From: Snodgrassella alvi_G
GTDB lineage: Bacteria; Pseudomonadota; Gammaproteobacteria; Burkholderiales; Neisseriaceae
Reading direction: 5' to 3'
NCBI GenBank assembly: GCA_946478525.1
Contig: CAMLCH010000005.1
Location: 1 to 64,000 of the forward strand
DNA: 64,000 nucleotides
The stretch's first letter is position 1; every line of letters starts with the position of its first letter. The notes under the pieces were generated by a model that ran no database searches, was not told the DNA's origin, and saw only the letters and a program-made list of their open reading frames with translations. Position numbers and translations under genes: made by a program. This document shows positions 1 to 9,785 of this stretch, piece by piece.

Positions 1-49
1 ATCTACACTATCCTCTTCGTCGGCAGCGTCAGATGTGTATAAGAGACAG
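1..49 (+). other. Illumina Nextera i5 adapter (sequencing artefact)
   Basis: Bases 1-8 match the end of the P5 flow-cell oligo. Bases 9-16 (TATCCTCT) match the Nextera index S503/N503. Bases 17-30 are the Nextera read-1 overhang and 31-49 are the Tn5 mosaic end (AGATGTGTATAAGAGACAG). The order is exactly that of a Nextera library molecule, so this is untrimmed adapter at a contig end. Genomic sequence begins at about base 50. Confidence 0.97.
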
Positions 50-352
50 ATCTTAATCACTGCGATAAAATCATTAAAAAATAAGTAATTTTAATATTTT
101 ATATACAGTAATGTTAAATAAAGTGATATTGTGGTTTGCCCTCAGGATGAGGACAGTTTATGAAAATAAATAAAATTGTTGTATATATGCATTATAATAG
201 GCTAAGTTATTAATTTTGAAATCTGTTAAGCTAATAGGAAAAATTACTTGTTTTAACTTACAGTTAGCCTGCTGGTCAATTTTCTAACGCTTTAAAATAC
301 ATACAGACAATAGGTTTTACATCTGAATATGTTCTAAAACACTAAAAGTGGC

Positions 353-382
353 TTGGCATAAACGTATCGTAAAAGCTATGAT
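353..382 (+). promoter_or_regulatory. Candidate sigma-70 promoter upstream of fimV
   Basis: A -35-like TTGGCA (353-358) is followed after 18 bases by a -10-like TATGAT (377-382). It lies about 130 bases before the fimV start, in the 50-512 stretch, where I see no gene. Assignment rests on motif match and position only. Confidence 0.45.
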
Positions 383-512
383 AGCGTGAGATAATATAAA
401 ATTAGGTTTGGTAAACGTAAACACCAGTTTGATTAATCAGTTCAGACAAAGTTTCTTTTTATAAGAAATTCGCCGTATAGGGCGAATGATATATACCGGT
501 GAGGATACGGGT

Positions 513-3353
513 TTGAAAAGCGCAAAAAATCAGAAAATCATTGCAATATCTTTACTTTTGCTAGGTAGTACACCTGTGTGGTCAGGTTTAGGCGGTTTGC
601 AGGTTAATTCAGCCTTGGGTGAACCATTCTCTGGCACAGTTGTGGTGACAGGGGATGAAGCAAAAGCTGCCTTAAAGGGAAAACCAACCATTTCAGGTGC
701 AAATTTACAGGTCAGAGTAACTGCACAGGGAAAAAATGCAGTGATCCATTTGCGTTCATCTAATACTATCAGCGACCCTATGTTGTCATTTAGTTTGACA
801 GCCGGTAATCAGGGGCGACAATATACTGCTTTGCTGGATCCACGAAGTTACGCTAAGCATGAAAGCAATAGCCGTGAAAGAAATAATAAAGAGAAAAACA
901 AAAGCAAAAATAAGCCAAGCCATACCAGTCAGAGAAATTCCTCTGAAGCTCGTGCCCGAGCAGCTCTAAATAATGCTTTTGCTTCAGATTCTGCCGTTGG
1001 TGAATATCTGGTTGATAAGAATGAAACCCTGATAGATGTCGCTCGTAAAGTGACACCTCAGGGTTTAACTCTTGCGCAGACTATGCATGCACTTGTTATT
1101 GCTAATCCACATGCTTTCAAAAATGGCAATCCTGATGTGATGTATAAAAATGCTAAGCTAAAGATCCCTTCTGCAGCACAATTTGCTCGACTGGCGAAAT
1201 TAAAGAAAGGCTCAGTTGTTAACTTAACTGTCACTATTCCAGGTGAAGGTTCAGAAAGATCTAAAGAAAAGGTCCCTCAAACTGCTTCTGTTAAAGAAGA
1301 GAATGGAGCAGGCACTAAAAAAGATAATACCAATCCTGCCGTAACTCAAGGTCAAACTGTTACAACTGATACTTCTACAAATGCTACTTCAGTGCCAGCT
1401 ACTGCTTCAGCAGTCGTGGCTTCAACAGAATCTGCAGCTTCATCTAGTTCAGCTGTCACCGTAGAACACGTTGAACCTAGACCGGCATCTGCTGTTAAAC
1501 CAGCTCAGCCAGCACCGGCTCCCGTTGAATCAGCGCCTGCGGTAGAAGAAGAAAATTTATGGACTGAATGGTGGCCATATGCATTGGGCGGAGTTGCTGG
1601 AGTATTGTTAATTGCAGTTTTCATCTGGATGCGTGGCCGAAAGAAAAATGCAGATTCAGATGAATATGATGAAGAAGATTATGAAGAACAAGTTGGTGAC
1701 GAAGAAGATGATGATATCATTTTTGAAGAAACGCCCGTTCTTTCTGATAAGTCGATAACTAATTCTGATGTTGCAAACAAAACACAAGATAAAGCCGAAG
1801 CTAACACAACTAAAGCGACAACTGTAGACAAAGCCGCTGATGATTGGTCTTGGCTAACTGAAGATGAAATTCCGGCTCAGAACATGCCGAATTCAACACC
1901 AGTACAAAAAGAAGATGCTAAACACCGTTCTGTTGTACAAACCCCGAATACCGCGGCAGTTAAAGAAGAAACCAGCATTGATAATGAAGACTGGTTAAAT
2001 TTTAATTATGACAATAAATCGCTGGTAACCGATACTGGAAAAGAACAAACTTCGGCTGTGGAATCAAATGCTCATGATTTAACTTGGCTAGAACAGCTGG
2101 AAGAGCAGGAAAAATTTGAGCAGGTGCAACAAAACGTAAATACAAGTCAGCGTAAGGTTTTTAAAGAACAACCGGTTGAAACTGTAAAAGCTGGATTTGA
2201 TGATGCGACTGCCAGCAGTGATTTTAAATGGGCTAGTAGTGAAGATGACCAACAACCTAAATCAGAAGGTATTACTGTTGATGATATATTCTCCGCGACT
2301 CAAGCTAAGAAAATAGACGATAAAATTCAATATGAAGAGGAGTCTTTCTTAGCAGCAGAAAAAGCAGATCAGCAAATATCAGATTTGTCTGAAGTGGAAA
2401 ATGACGCTTCACAACCAGATACAAATTGGTATCGAGATAAACCAATTCCGCAATGGAATGTAGATTTCAGAACAGATAGTAAATCAGAACTGGTTAAAAA
2501 AGAAATAGTCAATCCTGATGAACAACAACTGATGAGTGAAACGCTAGTTGCACAGGATCAGGAAGCATTTGTCAGCAAAGATAATGTAGTGTCTGCGGAT
2601 ATTGACTGGGAAGGATTGAATTTAGATAAAGAGGAACCCGCATTAAGCACTAACGACGAAACAATAACCTCTCAGATGCATGATGAAAAAGTAATACCAG
2701 ATCTAAGTAGCGAAGATATAGCGATTGGTTTGGATTATGAAGATTCATCACTAAGCCTAAGCACTGAGGAAATGGCGATTAATTTAGATCATGAGAGTGC
2801 AAATTCGGCTTCTGAGGGTGGGGAAGTAGCAGAAAGTTTCAATTACGATGATCTTTCATTAAGTCTGGCTGATGATGAATCTACATCATCTGCTTTGAAT
2901 TATGAAAATCAGACCGTTAAATCAAGTACAGACGATAATATACCTGAACTAGCTACTTTTGATGAAAAGCAAACTTCTCAACCTGATGAAGAAAAAAATG
3001 ATTTATCTTCTTTGGATTTTACACTGAGTGACGATTTTGAAATTTCTGTACCCTCAGATGTTCATATTTATGAAGAAGAAAAACCTGAGACCCAATCTGC
3101 ATCTACGCCTACATCAGCTTTTGCTACTGGTACAGGTGTTCAGAAGTGGGAAAATGAAAAACCAAAGACTGATCAACCATTAACGCCAGAACAAATGGCG
3201 GTTCCTTTACAAGCTAAACTTGAATTAGCCAAAATGTATCTGGAAATGGATGATGCTATAACTGCACGACAGACTTTACGTGAGCTGGTAGAAGAGGCAA
3301 ATGGTGCAATATTAACCGAAGCACAAAATCTGTTATATCAGTTAGGTGGTTAA
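513..3353 (+). CDS. fimV: FimV/TspA-family pilus-assembly and peptidoglycan-binding protein
   Basis: An inner-membrane hub protein. In this family it supports type IV pilus function (twitching, PilMNOP/PilQ assembly) and in Neisseria is known as TspA. I place the start at TTG 513: a GTGAGG ribosome site lies 8 bases upstream and the result is a clean signal peptide (basic N-terminus, then IIAISLLLLG). The ATG at 486 would prepend nine residues including two acids and has only a poor ribosome site. In order (numbered from 486): the conserved GLGGLQVNSALGEPFSG segment, a LysM-like fold around residues 173-235, a Ser/Ala/Pro/Thr-rich stretch, one membrane helix near 362-383, a long acidic low-complexity cytoplasmic region with repeated LNY/LDY-type motifs, and the FimV C-terminal helical domain (about 905-955). 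It is upstream of truA and trpF, as in Neisseria. Confidence 0.9.
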   Translation: MKSAKNQKIIAISLLLLGSTPVWSGLGGLQVNSALGEPFSGTVVVTGDEAKAALKGKPTISGANLQVRVTAQGKNAVIHLRSSNTISDPMLSFSLTAGNQGRQYTALLDPRSYAKHESNSRERNNKEKNKSKNKPSHTSQRNSSEARARAALNNAFASDSAVGEYLVDKNETLIDVARKVTPQGLTLAQTMHALVIANPHAFKNGNPDVMYKNAKLKIPSAAQFARLAKLKKGSVVNLTVTIPGEGSERSKEKVPQTASVKEENGAGTKKDNTNPAVTQGQTVTTDTSTNATSVPATASAVVASTESAASSSSAVTVEHVEPRPASAVKPAQPAPAPVESAPAVEEENLWTEWWPYALGGVAGVLLIAVFIWMRGRKKNADSDEYDEEDYEEQVGDEEDDDIIFEETPVLSDKSITNSDVANKTQDKAEANTTKATTVDKAADDWSWLTEDEIPAQNMPNSTPVQKEDAKHRSVVQTPNTAAVKEETSIDNEDWLNFNYDNKSLVTDTGKEQTSAVESNAHDLTWLEQLEEQEKFEQVQQNVNTSQRKVFKEQPVETVKAGFDDATASSDFKWASSEDDQQPKSEGITVDDIFSATQAKKIDDKIQYEEESFLAAEKADQQISDLSEVENDASQPDTNWYRDKPIPQWNVDFRTDSKSELVKKEIVNPDEQQLMSETLVAQDQEAFVSKDNVVSADIDWEGLNLDKEEPALSTNDETITSQMHDEKVIPDLSSEDIAIGLDYEDSSLSLSTEEMAINLDHESANSASEGGEVAESFNYDDLSLSLADDESTSSALNYENQTVKSSTDDNIPELATFDEKQTSQPDEEKNDLSSLDFTLSDDFEISVPSDVHIYEEEKPETQSASTPTSAFATGTGVQKWENEKPKTDQPLTPEQMAVPLQAKLELAKMYLEMDDAITARQTLRELVEEANGAILTEAQNLLYQLGG

Positions 3354-3378
3354 CCATTTACTATACTCTTATTAAAAA

Positions 3379-3416
3379 ACTGAATACCGGAATTATCGGT
3401 ATTCAGTCTTTTTTAT
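3379..3416 (+). terminator. Rho-independent terminator of fimV
   Basis: A perfect 11-bp stem (ACTGAATACCG with CGGTATTCAGT), 7-base loop, followed by a T-rich tract, 26 bases after the fimV stop. Confidence 0.9.
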
Positions 3417-3858
3417 TGGAAGTTATTTTAAGAATATTATTAGTATAACTAATATAATGAATTTAAAATTCTATGATTTATTTTCTTTGCCGTTAATATA
3501 AAAATAGCAATGGCATTATTGTGTAGTATCTCCATAGTATTATTGATAATGCATCAGAAATTCATTTTGCTAGTTGTCATTCTGTTTTCTAATATATTTT
3601 CAGTTATCAAATATGGAGGAAATAGCAATCAGTTTGATTTGAGCTGGTTTAAATTTTTTATAGCGTAAGAGTTTTTATAGATAATGTTTGATTATTAAGC
3701 CCAATTATTTTTCTACCATTTAACATTATAGACTATATATACATGTATTTTATCTAATAAAAGAATAATCATTAAGTTGTGTAGTAGCCTAGTTATGAAA
3801 AGAATAGTAGCTATGCGATAATCAGAAAATGGATCTGGTAGCAGGCAAGGGAATTTTT
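3417..3858. other. Intergenic, AT-rich, no gene seen
   Basis: Between the fimV terminator and truA. No open frame with coding character and no strong hairpin seen on either strand. It presumably holds the truA promoter, which I could not assign. Confidence 0.5.
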
Positions 3859-4707
3859 ATGGTTGAAGTGGTAGTAAAACAGCAGGTGAAGATTATTGAG
3901 GGTAGACCGCTTCAACGTTGGGTATTAAGGCTTGCTTATGATGGTTGTGCTTTCCATGGCTGGCAAAAGCAGCCAAATGGTTTGTATACGATTCAAAGTG
4001 TGCTGGAAAATGCCTTAACAAAAATTGCTGATGAACCGATTAATGTAGTAGTAGCAGGACGGACAGATGCTGGTGTACATGCAACAGGGCAAATTGTCCA
4101 CTTTGACACTTATGCCAAACGTAGTGCTGAAGCATGGTTGCGTGGAGCCAATACTGCTATGGATAAAAATGTGCGTATTTTACAGGCACAACAGGTTGCT
4201 GCTGATTTTCATGCTCGTTTTGATGCATATGGACGTCATTATCGTTATATGCTTGAGTCCAGTAAAGTACGTATGCCTCAATTGCGCGGTAAAGTAGGCT
4301 GGACACATTATCCACTGGATGTGGCACTAATGCGTCAGGCTGCGCAACTGCTAATCGGGGAGCATGATTTTTCCAGTTTTCGTTCCAGTGATTGTCAGGC
4401 TAAATCACCGGTAAAAACGTTATATGATTTACGCATAGTTGGTAGTGCTCAATTACTGGCGCTGGATTTTCATGGAAGCGCTTTTGTTCATAACATGGTA
4501 CGCAATATTGTTGGTGCGCTGGTATATGTAGGCGCAGGTAAATTAAGTGTTGCAGATTTTGACCGATTGCTAGCAGCAAAAAGTCGTCGATTTGCTCCGC
4601 CAACTTTTATGCCTGATGGTCTATATCTGACCGGAGTGGATTATCCAGAAAAATGGCAAGTTGCTACAGCGCCGTTACCCTCGTGGTTGTGGGTACATCT
4701 GAATTAA
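3859..4707 (+). CDS. truA: tRNA pseudouridine synthase A
   Basis: Converts uridines 38-40 of the tRNA anticodon stem-loop to pseudouridine. The family signature AGRTDAGVHA is present, and its Asp (residue 70 from the chosen start) is the catalytic nucleophile. The N-terminal YDGCAFHGWQ and C-terminal FVHNMVRNIVG motifs are also typical. I choose ATG 3859, which has an AAGGGA ribosome site 6 bases upstream. The ATG at 3829 is in frame but lacks one and adds ten atypical residues. Length is 282 residues, normal for TruA with a slight N-terminal extension. It is followed 41 bases later by trpF, a neighbour pair also common in Neisseria and other proteobacteria. Confidence 0.96.
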   Translation: MVEVVVKQQVKIIEGRPLQRWVLRLAYDGCAFHGWQKQPNGLYTIQSVLENALTKIADEPINVVVAGRTDAGVHATGQIVHFDTYAKRSAEAWLRGANTAMDKNVRILQAQQVAADFHARFDAYGRHYRYMLESSKVRMPQLRGKVGWTHYPLDVALMRQAAQLLIGEHDFSSFRSSDCQAKSPVKTLYDLRIVGSAQLLALDFHGSAFVHNMVRNIVGALVYVGAGKLSVADFDRLLAAKSRRFAPPTFMPDGLYLTGVDYPEKWQVATAPLPSWLWVHLN

Positions 4708-4748
4708 ATTAGATATTGGTTTAAACAGCAGTATTTGAAAGAAATATT

Positions 4749-5384
4749 ATGAAAATCCGTAGTAAGATCTGTGGTATGACCCGGTCAGAAGATGCATTAT
4801 TGGCAGCAAAATTAGGGGCAGATGCAATTGGTCTGATTTTTTTTACCGGCAGTAAGCGTTGTGTCAATATCAAACAGGCTCAAGAAATTTTGACTGAATT
4901 GCCCCCGTTTGTGAGTAGTGTCGGATTATTTGTTAATCCTTCTGCTACTGAGGTGCAGCAAGTATTATCACAGTTACCAGTACATATGCTGCAGTTTCAC
5001 GGTGATGAATCACCTGAATTTTGCCGGCAGTTCTGCCGACCTTATATTAAAGCCATTCGTGTAAAAACCAGTGCTGATATTTTATCTGCTGCTAAATTAT
5101 ATGCTGATGCAGATGCCTTATTATTTGATGCTGCGGTAACGGGGAAGTATGGTGGTACCGGACAAACTTTTGACTGGCAATTGCTGCCACAGCAATTGCC
5201 CGTGGCGTGGATTTTATCTGGTGGACTGAACCCGAATAATCTTAGTGCCGCCATTGCCGAGACAGGTGCGCAGGCGGTTGATGTATCCAGTGGGGTAGAG
5301 GCAAGTACAGGAATAAAAGATCCTGAAAAAATGGCGAACTTTATGACTATATTAAATAATCACTACTCTTGTTTAACTACGTAA
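4749..5384 (+). CDS. trpF: Phosphoribosylanthranilate isomerase
   Basis: Third step of tryptophan synthesis from anthranilate: an Amadori rearrangement of phosphoribosylanthranilate to CdRP. It is a single-domain TIM barrel of 211 residues, the usual size for stand-alone TrpF. The KICGMT motif carries the general-base Cys8, and Asp127 in the LFDAAVTG segment is the expected general acid. The phosphate-binding GGLNPNN and DVSSGVE loops are present near the end. It is probably cotranscribed with truA (41-base gap). The rest of the trp pathway in this window (trpB, trpA) lies 6.5-11 kb downstream, with an autotransporter in between. Confidence 0.97.
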   Translation: MKIRSKICGMTRSEDALLAAKLGADAIGLIFFTGSKRCVNIKQAQEILTELPPFVSSVGLFVNPSATEVQQVLSQLPVHMLQFHGDESPEFCRQFCRPYIKAIRVKTSADILSAAKLYADADALLFDAAVTGKYGGTGQTFDWQLLPQQLPVAWILSGGLNPNNLSAAIAETGAQAVDVSSGVEASTGIKDPEKMANFMTILNNHYSCLTT

Positions 5385-5660
5385 TATAGTGTTTTTAATT
5401 TTTATTTAATCATCAAGCAATCACCATACTAACTAATTTAATATTGAGAAACCGGTGTATTGAAATTAATAAATGTGTTTATTAATTTAATTTCTGTGAA
5501 TAAATATTAGTTTTTTCAAAATAAAAAAGTGATTTGAGCATTCAATCTTTTTTATTATAAATTTCATATCCAGATTTTTTTACCCTATCTATTTATTGGA
5601 GTATATAGAAATATGGAATATTATTGCTAACACTCTAGTTCAGATTTAGTTGGCTGATTA

Positions 5661-6082
5661 TTACTAGTTTACTTTCAAACTGATATTGCCAAGGGCGCTT
5701 TGGGGTTTATTACTGCTAAAATTATGCTCATAACGCACATGCCCACAGATCTGACTTTGTTTAGCAACCGGTATTTGTACTCCTTCTCATCTTTCACCGC
5801 AAGTGTTTTTAAATTCCTCAAACATGTTGTCGAGATTGATATTGATATGATCTGGTTTAATGAAATCATGCCAGATATTATCTATCGTGCAGATGGTGGT
5901 ACTTTGTTCGCCGTTATCTGCCTTACTCCACACCAATATAATGCCAATACAACTAAGTAATGCATCCTGATTTTTCTGATCTACGTAATGATCTTCTTTG
6001 TTAAATTTGCCTAAATCCAGATACTGAGCAACCAATTGTGCCAATAGGATTATTGTCTACCTAGCATATTTATCTATTTAGT
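5661..6082 (-). pseudogene. Decayed copy of the autotransporter beta-barrel C-terminus
   Basis: Read on the minus strand, this stretch aligns base by base with the C-terminal part of the intact autotransporter downstream (about 6501-6915). Shared segments include QYLDL, HYVDQ/RHVDQ followed by NQDAL, and NIWHDFIKPDH. Frameshifts break the frame (one piece reads at 5787-6044, another at 5675-5869). The terminal Trp codon has become a stop just before the conserved TAA. Only the barrel end is recognisable; no passenger domain remains. It is either the remnant of a second tandem autotransporter gene or a partial duplication. Confidence 0.88.
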
Positions 6083-6349
6083 TTAGCGATATTTTATTCG
6101 TTCTGAGTTGCCAAACTTATTGCTGCCGAAATCAATTCGACATGATTTTGCGAATTATATGCATATTTATCATTCCCAAAGACTCTATCAAATTTTAACG
6201 GTTATGGCTTTCTCTTTCTTATAATTAATATAACAGTATTGATTTTGATTATATTTGCATAATAAAATCAAATATTTATTTTGATTTATTGTTGCAAAAT
6301 TGATTTAGTGAGTTTCTATGTTTGTTTCAACTGGTATCGTTTTCATTCT

Positions 6350-6388
6350 ATTAAAAATAATAAGCAGTCTGAAAAATCAGACTGCTTA
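6350..6388 (-). terminator. Terminator of the autotransporter gene
   Basis: A 12-bp perfect stem (TAAGCAGTCTGA and its complement) with an AAAA loop, preceded on the plus strand by an A-rich run that reads as the U-tract on the minus strand. Each arm contains an AAGCAGTCTGA(A/T) word resembling neisserial DNA uptake sequences. Confidence 0.75.
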
Positions 6389-6500
6389 TGTTAAATAGGT
6401 ATCAATACTGCACTAACGGATGTTTCAAAATTTAATCATTTATTTGTCATCTGTAGTTATACCCATCTGTTTAAATGAATTAGTCTGTATGCTGAAAAAG

Positions 6501-9500
6501 TTACCAGTTTATTTTCAGACCAATATTACCGCTAAAGCTCTGGTATTTAGTGCTACCAAAGTTATGTTCATAACGAACATCACCATAAAGCTGGCTTTGT
6601 TTGGCAACTGGGATTTGTACACCAACTCCTATTTCACCCCAAGTCTGGTTATGTTTTTCACGCACGCTGTCACGTCCGATATTGACATGATCTGGTTTGA
6701 TGAAATCATGCCAGATGTTACCGATGGTGTAGACAGAAGCACTTTGTCCGCCTTTATCAGCGTTACTATAAGCCAGCATTATTCCGACACGGCCACGTAA
6801 TGCATCCTGATTATTCTGATCGACATGACGAATACCATCATTTAAGTTGTCTAAATCCAGATATTGATATATCAGCTGCGCCTGCGGCGTTACCGTCCAG
6901 TTAGCAGATTTACCTAAAGGCCAAGCACGACCAGCTTCAGCAGATATAGCTACTCCCCAGCCATCCTGACTATCAGGGTTATTACCGGAACGAGCAGTAT
7001 ATTTATTGTGTAGGTAAGACAGCTGTCCAACTAAGTCCAGATAAGAACCGTTACCGGCATAGAAGGTATTAGTGATACCCAAACTGATGCTATCGGATTT
7101 ACCTTCACCGGTTTTTTTATCATCAATAATAATACCGTTTTTGGCATGATATATATCTGAGAAATCAGTGTTGGCGCGGGTATAAGATAAATAACCGCCA
7201 AGCATATTCATGCCGTTGTTCTTAGTGTGCTTGGTCCAGAAATCGTGACCAATTTGCAAACCATAGATATCGGTATCTAAATTAAGGCGTTCTTTACCGT
7301 TTTGTTTATGATGTTTGCCAATAATACGACCCCAGGTATGACGTTTGCCATCGACGCTGCAATCATCACAGGTCATATCACCACGACGTTCACGCAAGGT
7401 AGCCAGACTGGTAAAGCCTTGTTCAAGGTTAACTTGCGGCATCAGGACATAACCAGCAACCGACTCTGCATAAATTGTCTTTTCAGGCGTCGGCGGAGAT
7501 GGTGGCGTCGGCGGAGATGGTGGCGTCGGCGGAGATGGTGGTGTCGGTGGGCTAACGGCTTTAATAGTCCAGTAGTATTCATCACTACCATTTTGGCCTA
7601 CACGTTTGACTAATTGAGCTTCACTTGCACTATCGGTATTGGCTGTGCCAGTAAAATTCATTTGGTTACTGCCACTATTAACGATGACAACTGGAATGGT
7701 GTTAAGGATTTCATTAATTTGTTGGATGGAACCATCAATGATGTTAGGCCGGTCAGCATTAGTTGAAACTGGAATGATTTTGGTTGAACCGGTAGCCGTT
7801 CCACCGATAACTAACTGATCAGAAGAGGAACCTGCGCCAGAAGCATCGCCCGGAGCATCCCATTCAGTATGCATCTTAATAATGCTACCAACTACACCTT
7901 CATAATCACCGCTAACATCAAGTTTGTAATAATCACGCAAGCCGTGAGTTGGAGTGTGGAGAAATTGAATTGTACCTGTATTAGTAAGTTTAGAAAGTGT
8001 AGAATCAGCTGAAATTTTCCAAAGATTAGTATTCTTTAAGTTTATCGTTCCCTGACCTTTTGTTATTGTACCAGTTAAAATACCGTTATTAGTCGCATCA
8101 ATAATACCGGTGCTGGTATTGATAAGAACAGCAGAATTAGATCCTTCAACAAGCTCAAGTTTACCATCATTTATTACCTCCAGTGTTCCGGTATTATCAT
8201 TAGCAATTAGGTATTTCAGAGATGGTGATGACGACTTTATAAGCTCTCCTGTATTTTGAAATGATGCTTTTTCATTCATGCCAGCAGTTCCGTGGATGAT
8301 TGCCTCGTCTGTAGCAGAACTGAACTCTAGATTTCCTCTATTAATAAACTTACCACCCGATAAATCAATAGCTTTTTCATTATCAGACGTAATTTTGGAA
8401 TTATATAGGCTGATTACTCCACCCATAACATTTAATGCTTTACCTTCTATGGCGCTCCCATTATTTTTATTAATTGTTAACCAGGAATTGTCTTCAGCAG
8501 TAATACTTCCGCCAGTTATTTTGATGGCATTATTATTAGGGTTATTAATATAGATGGTAGTAGTGTCTTTGCCAAGCGTTACATTTCCACCTTGCACACT
8601 TAAACCATCACCAATCCGCTTAGCTTCCAATGTAGTTGTGTCACCCAGTTTTAATTGCCCCTTCTCTATTCTAATTACATCGCCAGGGCTCTTCCCATTT
8701 ACACCTGATTCATCATTGTCGGTACTTGCTATCAACATCTCACCAAAGGAGATTTCTCCATCTCTCTGAAAAATTGCAGCAGATGGATAATCGTCATTGC
8801 CAGAGATTCCTTTACCTTTTGATTCGATTGTGGCATTACCCTTAACTGTAAATGTACCGCCCTGCATATTTAGGGTATTATTTGAACTATTTTGACCAGA
8901 TAAGGTAAGGTCTTTATTGGCTATAAGCTTTGCCGCATCTCCACGCTGAGTAATTGCTATACCTTCTGAAGCATTAATAATAGTATCATCGTTAAATATT
9001 ATCGTGCCATCATTATTTTTCAATCCAACCCATCTAGCGTTGATCTCGACCGCTCCACCAAAGGTCAGATTTCCACCTTTAATTTCTGGACGATGTTCTT
9101 CACCATTGCGAATACCGTCACCATCTAGAGCTGTTATTTTAGTTTTACCATTTATCACTACGGTGCTTCTCCCATGGTCTTGATTCCATATACTCATAGC
9201 AGCACCAGATTCATAACCAGTGGGATTAGTAGCTGCCCAATAGTCTGTATTATCTTTATGATTAATAGTCAAGTCACCCATTACTACAAGCGAACTATTC
9301 TCACCTATTACGATACCACTGGTTTTGGTATCCCATTTATTATGATTTGTCGTTACCATTGCATCAGTATGGACTGTAAGGTTACCATTAACTGTAACAC
9401 TACCTCCTATTGTTGCTGAACTATTGGGAGTACCAATAACTAATGCATGATTTTGACCCTGACTAGACAATTCAACCTTATTATTGTTATTGTTAAAAGT

Positions 9501-9785
9501 GACAGTTCCTCCTGGATTAACAATAACAGGGGAATTATTTGCACTAGTATCTGTGTTTGGATTATTTATGCTACTTTCTGAATTTACACAATTCATCGAA
9601 CTATTAATGACAAGTTGGTTATTAGTTGACGTACATACATCAGCTAAAGATAATATTGGTAATGTGGAAAGAGTGGCGAGTACTACAATCTTTGTGCTTT
9701 TAGTTTTTCCTCTTTTTGCAAGCTCTGAAGTTACAATCCATTGTTTTTTAAATGAATTCCAAACTATTTTATAAATTTTATTCAT
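6501..9785 (-). CDS. Type Va autotransporter with beta-helical passenger
   Basis: A 1094-residue secreted surface protein. The N-terminus is an extended signal peptide (the MNKIYKIVWN opening typical of ESPR regions, a basic stretch, then a hydrophobic core ending near ALAD-like LSLAD). The passenger (about 50-740) is rich in Gly, Asn, Thr and short beta-strand repeats such as GGNLTFGG and GGTFTVKG, as in parallel beta-helix adhesins. A proline linker of repeated SPPTPP follows (about 745-766), then an autotransporter barrel (about 770-1094) ending in an aromatic Trp. Two Cys in TCDDC lie just inside the barrel start. No protease catalytic triad is evident, so adhesin or surface structure is likelier than protease. 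It sits alone between trpF and trpB, where Neisseria trp genes are much closer. Confidence 0.92.
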   Translation of the reverse strand: MNKIYKIVWNSFKKQWIVTSELAKRGKTKSTKIVVLATLSTLPILSLADVCTSTNNQLVINSSMNCVNSESSINNPNTDTSANNSPVIVNPGGTVTFNNNNNKVELSSQGQNHALVIGTPNSSATIGGSVTVNGNLTVHTDAMVTTNHNKWDTKTSGIVIGENSSLVVMGDLTINHKDNTDYWAATNPTGYESGAAMSIWNQDHGRSTVVINGKTKITALDGDGIRNGEEHRPEIKGGNLTFGGAVEINARWVGLKNNDGTIIFNDDTIINASEGIAITQRGDAAKLIANKDLTLSGQNSSNNTLNMQGGTFTVKGNATIESKGKGISGNDDYPSAAIFQRDGEISFGEMLIASTDNDESGVNGKSPGDVIRIEKGQLKLGDTTTLEAKRIGDGLSVQGGNVTLGKDTTTIYINNPNNNAIKITGGSITAEDNSWLTINKNNGSAIEGKALNVMGGVISLYNSKITSDNEKAIDLSGGKFINRGNLEFSSATDEAIIHGTAGMNEKASFQNTGELIKSSSPSLKYLIANDNTGTLEVINDGKLELVEGSNSAVLINTSTGIIDATNNGILTGTITKGQGTINLKNTNLWKISADSTLSKLTNTGTIQFLHTPTHGLRDYYKLDVSGDYEGVVGSIIKMHTEWDAPGDASGAGSSSDQLVIGGTATGSTKIIPVSTNADRPNIIDGSIQQINEILNTIPVVIVNSGSNQMNFTGTANTDSASEAQLVKRVGQNGSDEYYWTIKAVSPPTPPSPPTPPSPPTPPSPPTPEKTIYAESVAGYVLMPQVNLEQGFTSLATLRERRGDMTCDDCSVDGKRHTWGRIIGKHHKQNGKERLNLDTDIYGLQIGHDFWTKHTKNNGMNMLGGYLSYTRANTDFSDIYHAKNGIIIDDKKTGEGKSDSISLGITNTFYAGNGSYLDLVGQLSYLHNKYTARSGNNPDSQDGWGVAISAEAGRAWPLGKSANWTVTPQAQLIYQYLDLDNLNDGIRHVDQNNQDALRGRVGIMLAYSNADKGGQSASVYTIGNIWHDFIKPDHVNIGRDSVREKHNQTWGEIGVGVQIPVAKQSQLYGDVRYEHNFGSTKYQSFSGNIGLKINW
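7487..7551 (-). repeat. 18-bp tandem repeat encoding the SPPTPP linker
   Basis: About three and a half near-identical 18-base units (GTCGGCGGAGATGGTGGC on the plus strand) encode repeated SPPTPP in the autotransporter linker. It is much more GC-rich than its surroundings. The unit is a multiple of three, so gain or loss of copies would alter linker length without breaking the frame. Confidence 0.9.

Noticed and set aside
7487..7551. Possible CRISPR or non-coding repeat array
   Set aside because: Units are contiguous, 18 bases long and in frame with the SPPTPP linker, so they are coding repeats; no CRISPR array is present in the window.
7302..7613. An Arg/Trp-rich open frame antisense to the autotransporter
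   Set aside because: It is the reverse reading of the Pro-linker repeats; composition is an artefact of the GC-rich tandem repeat.
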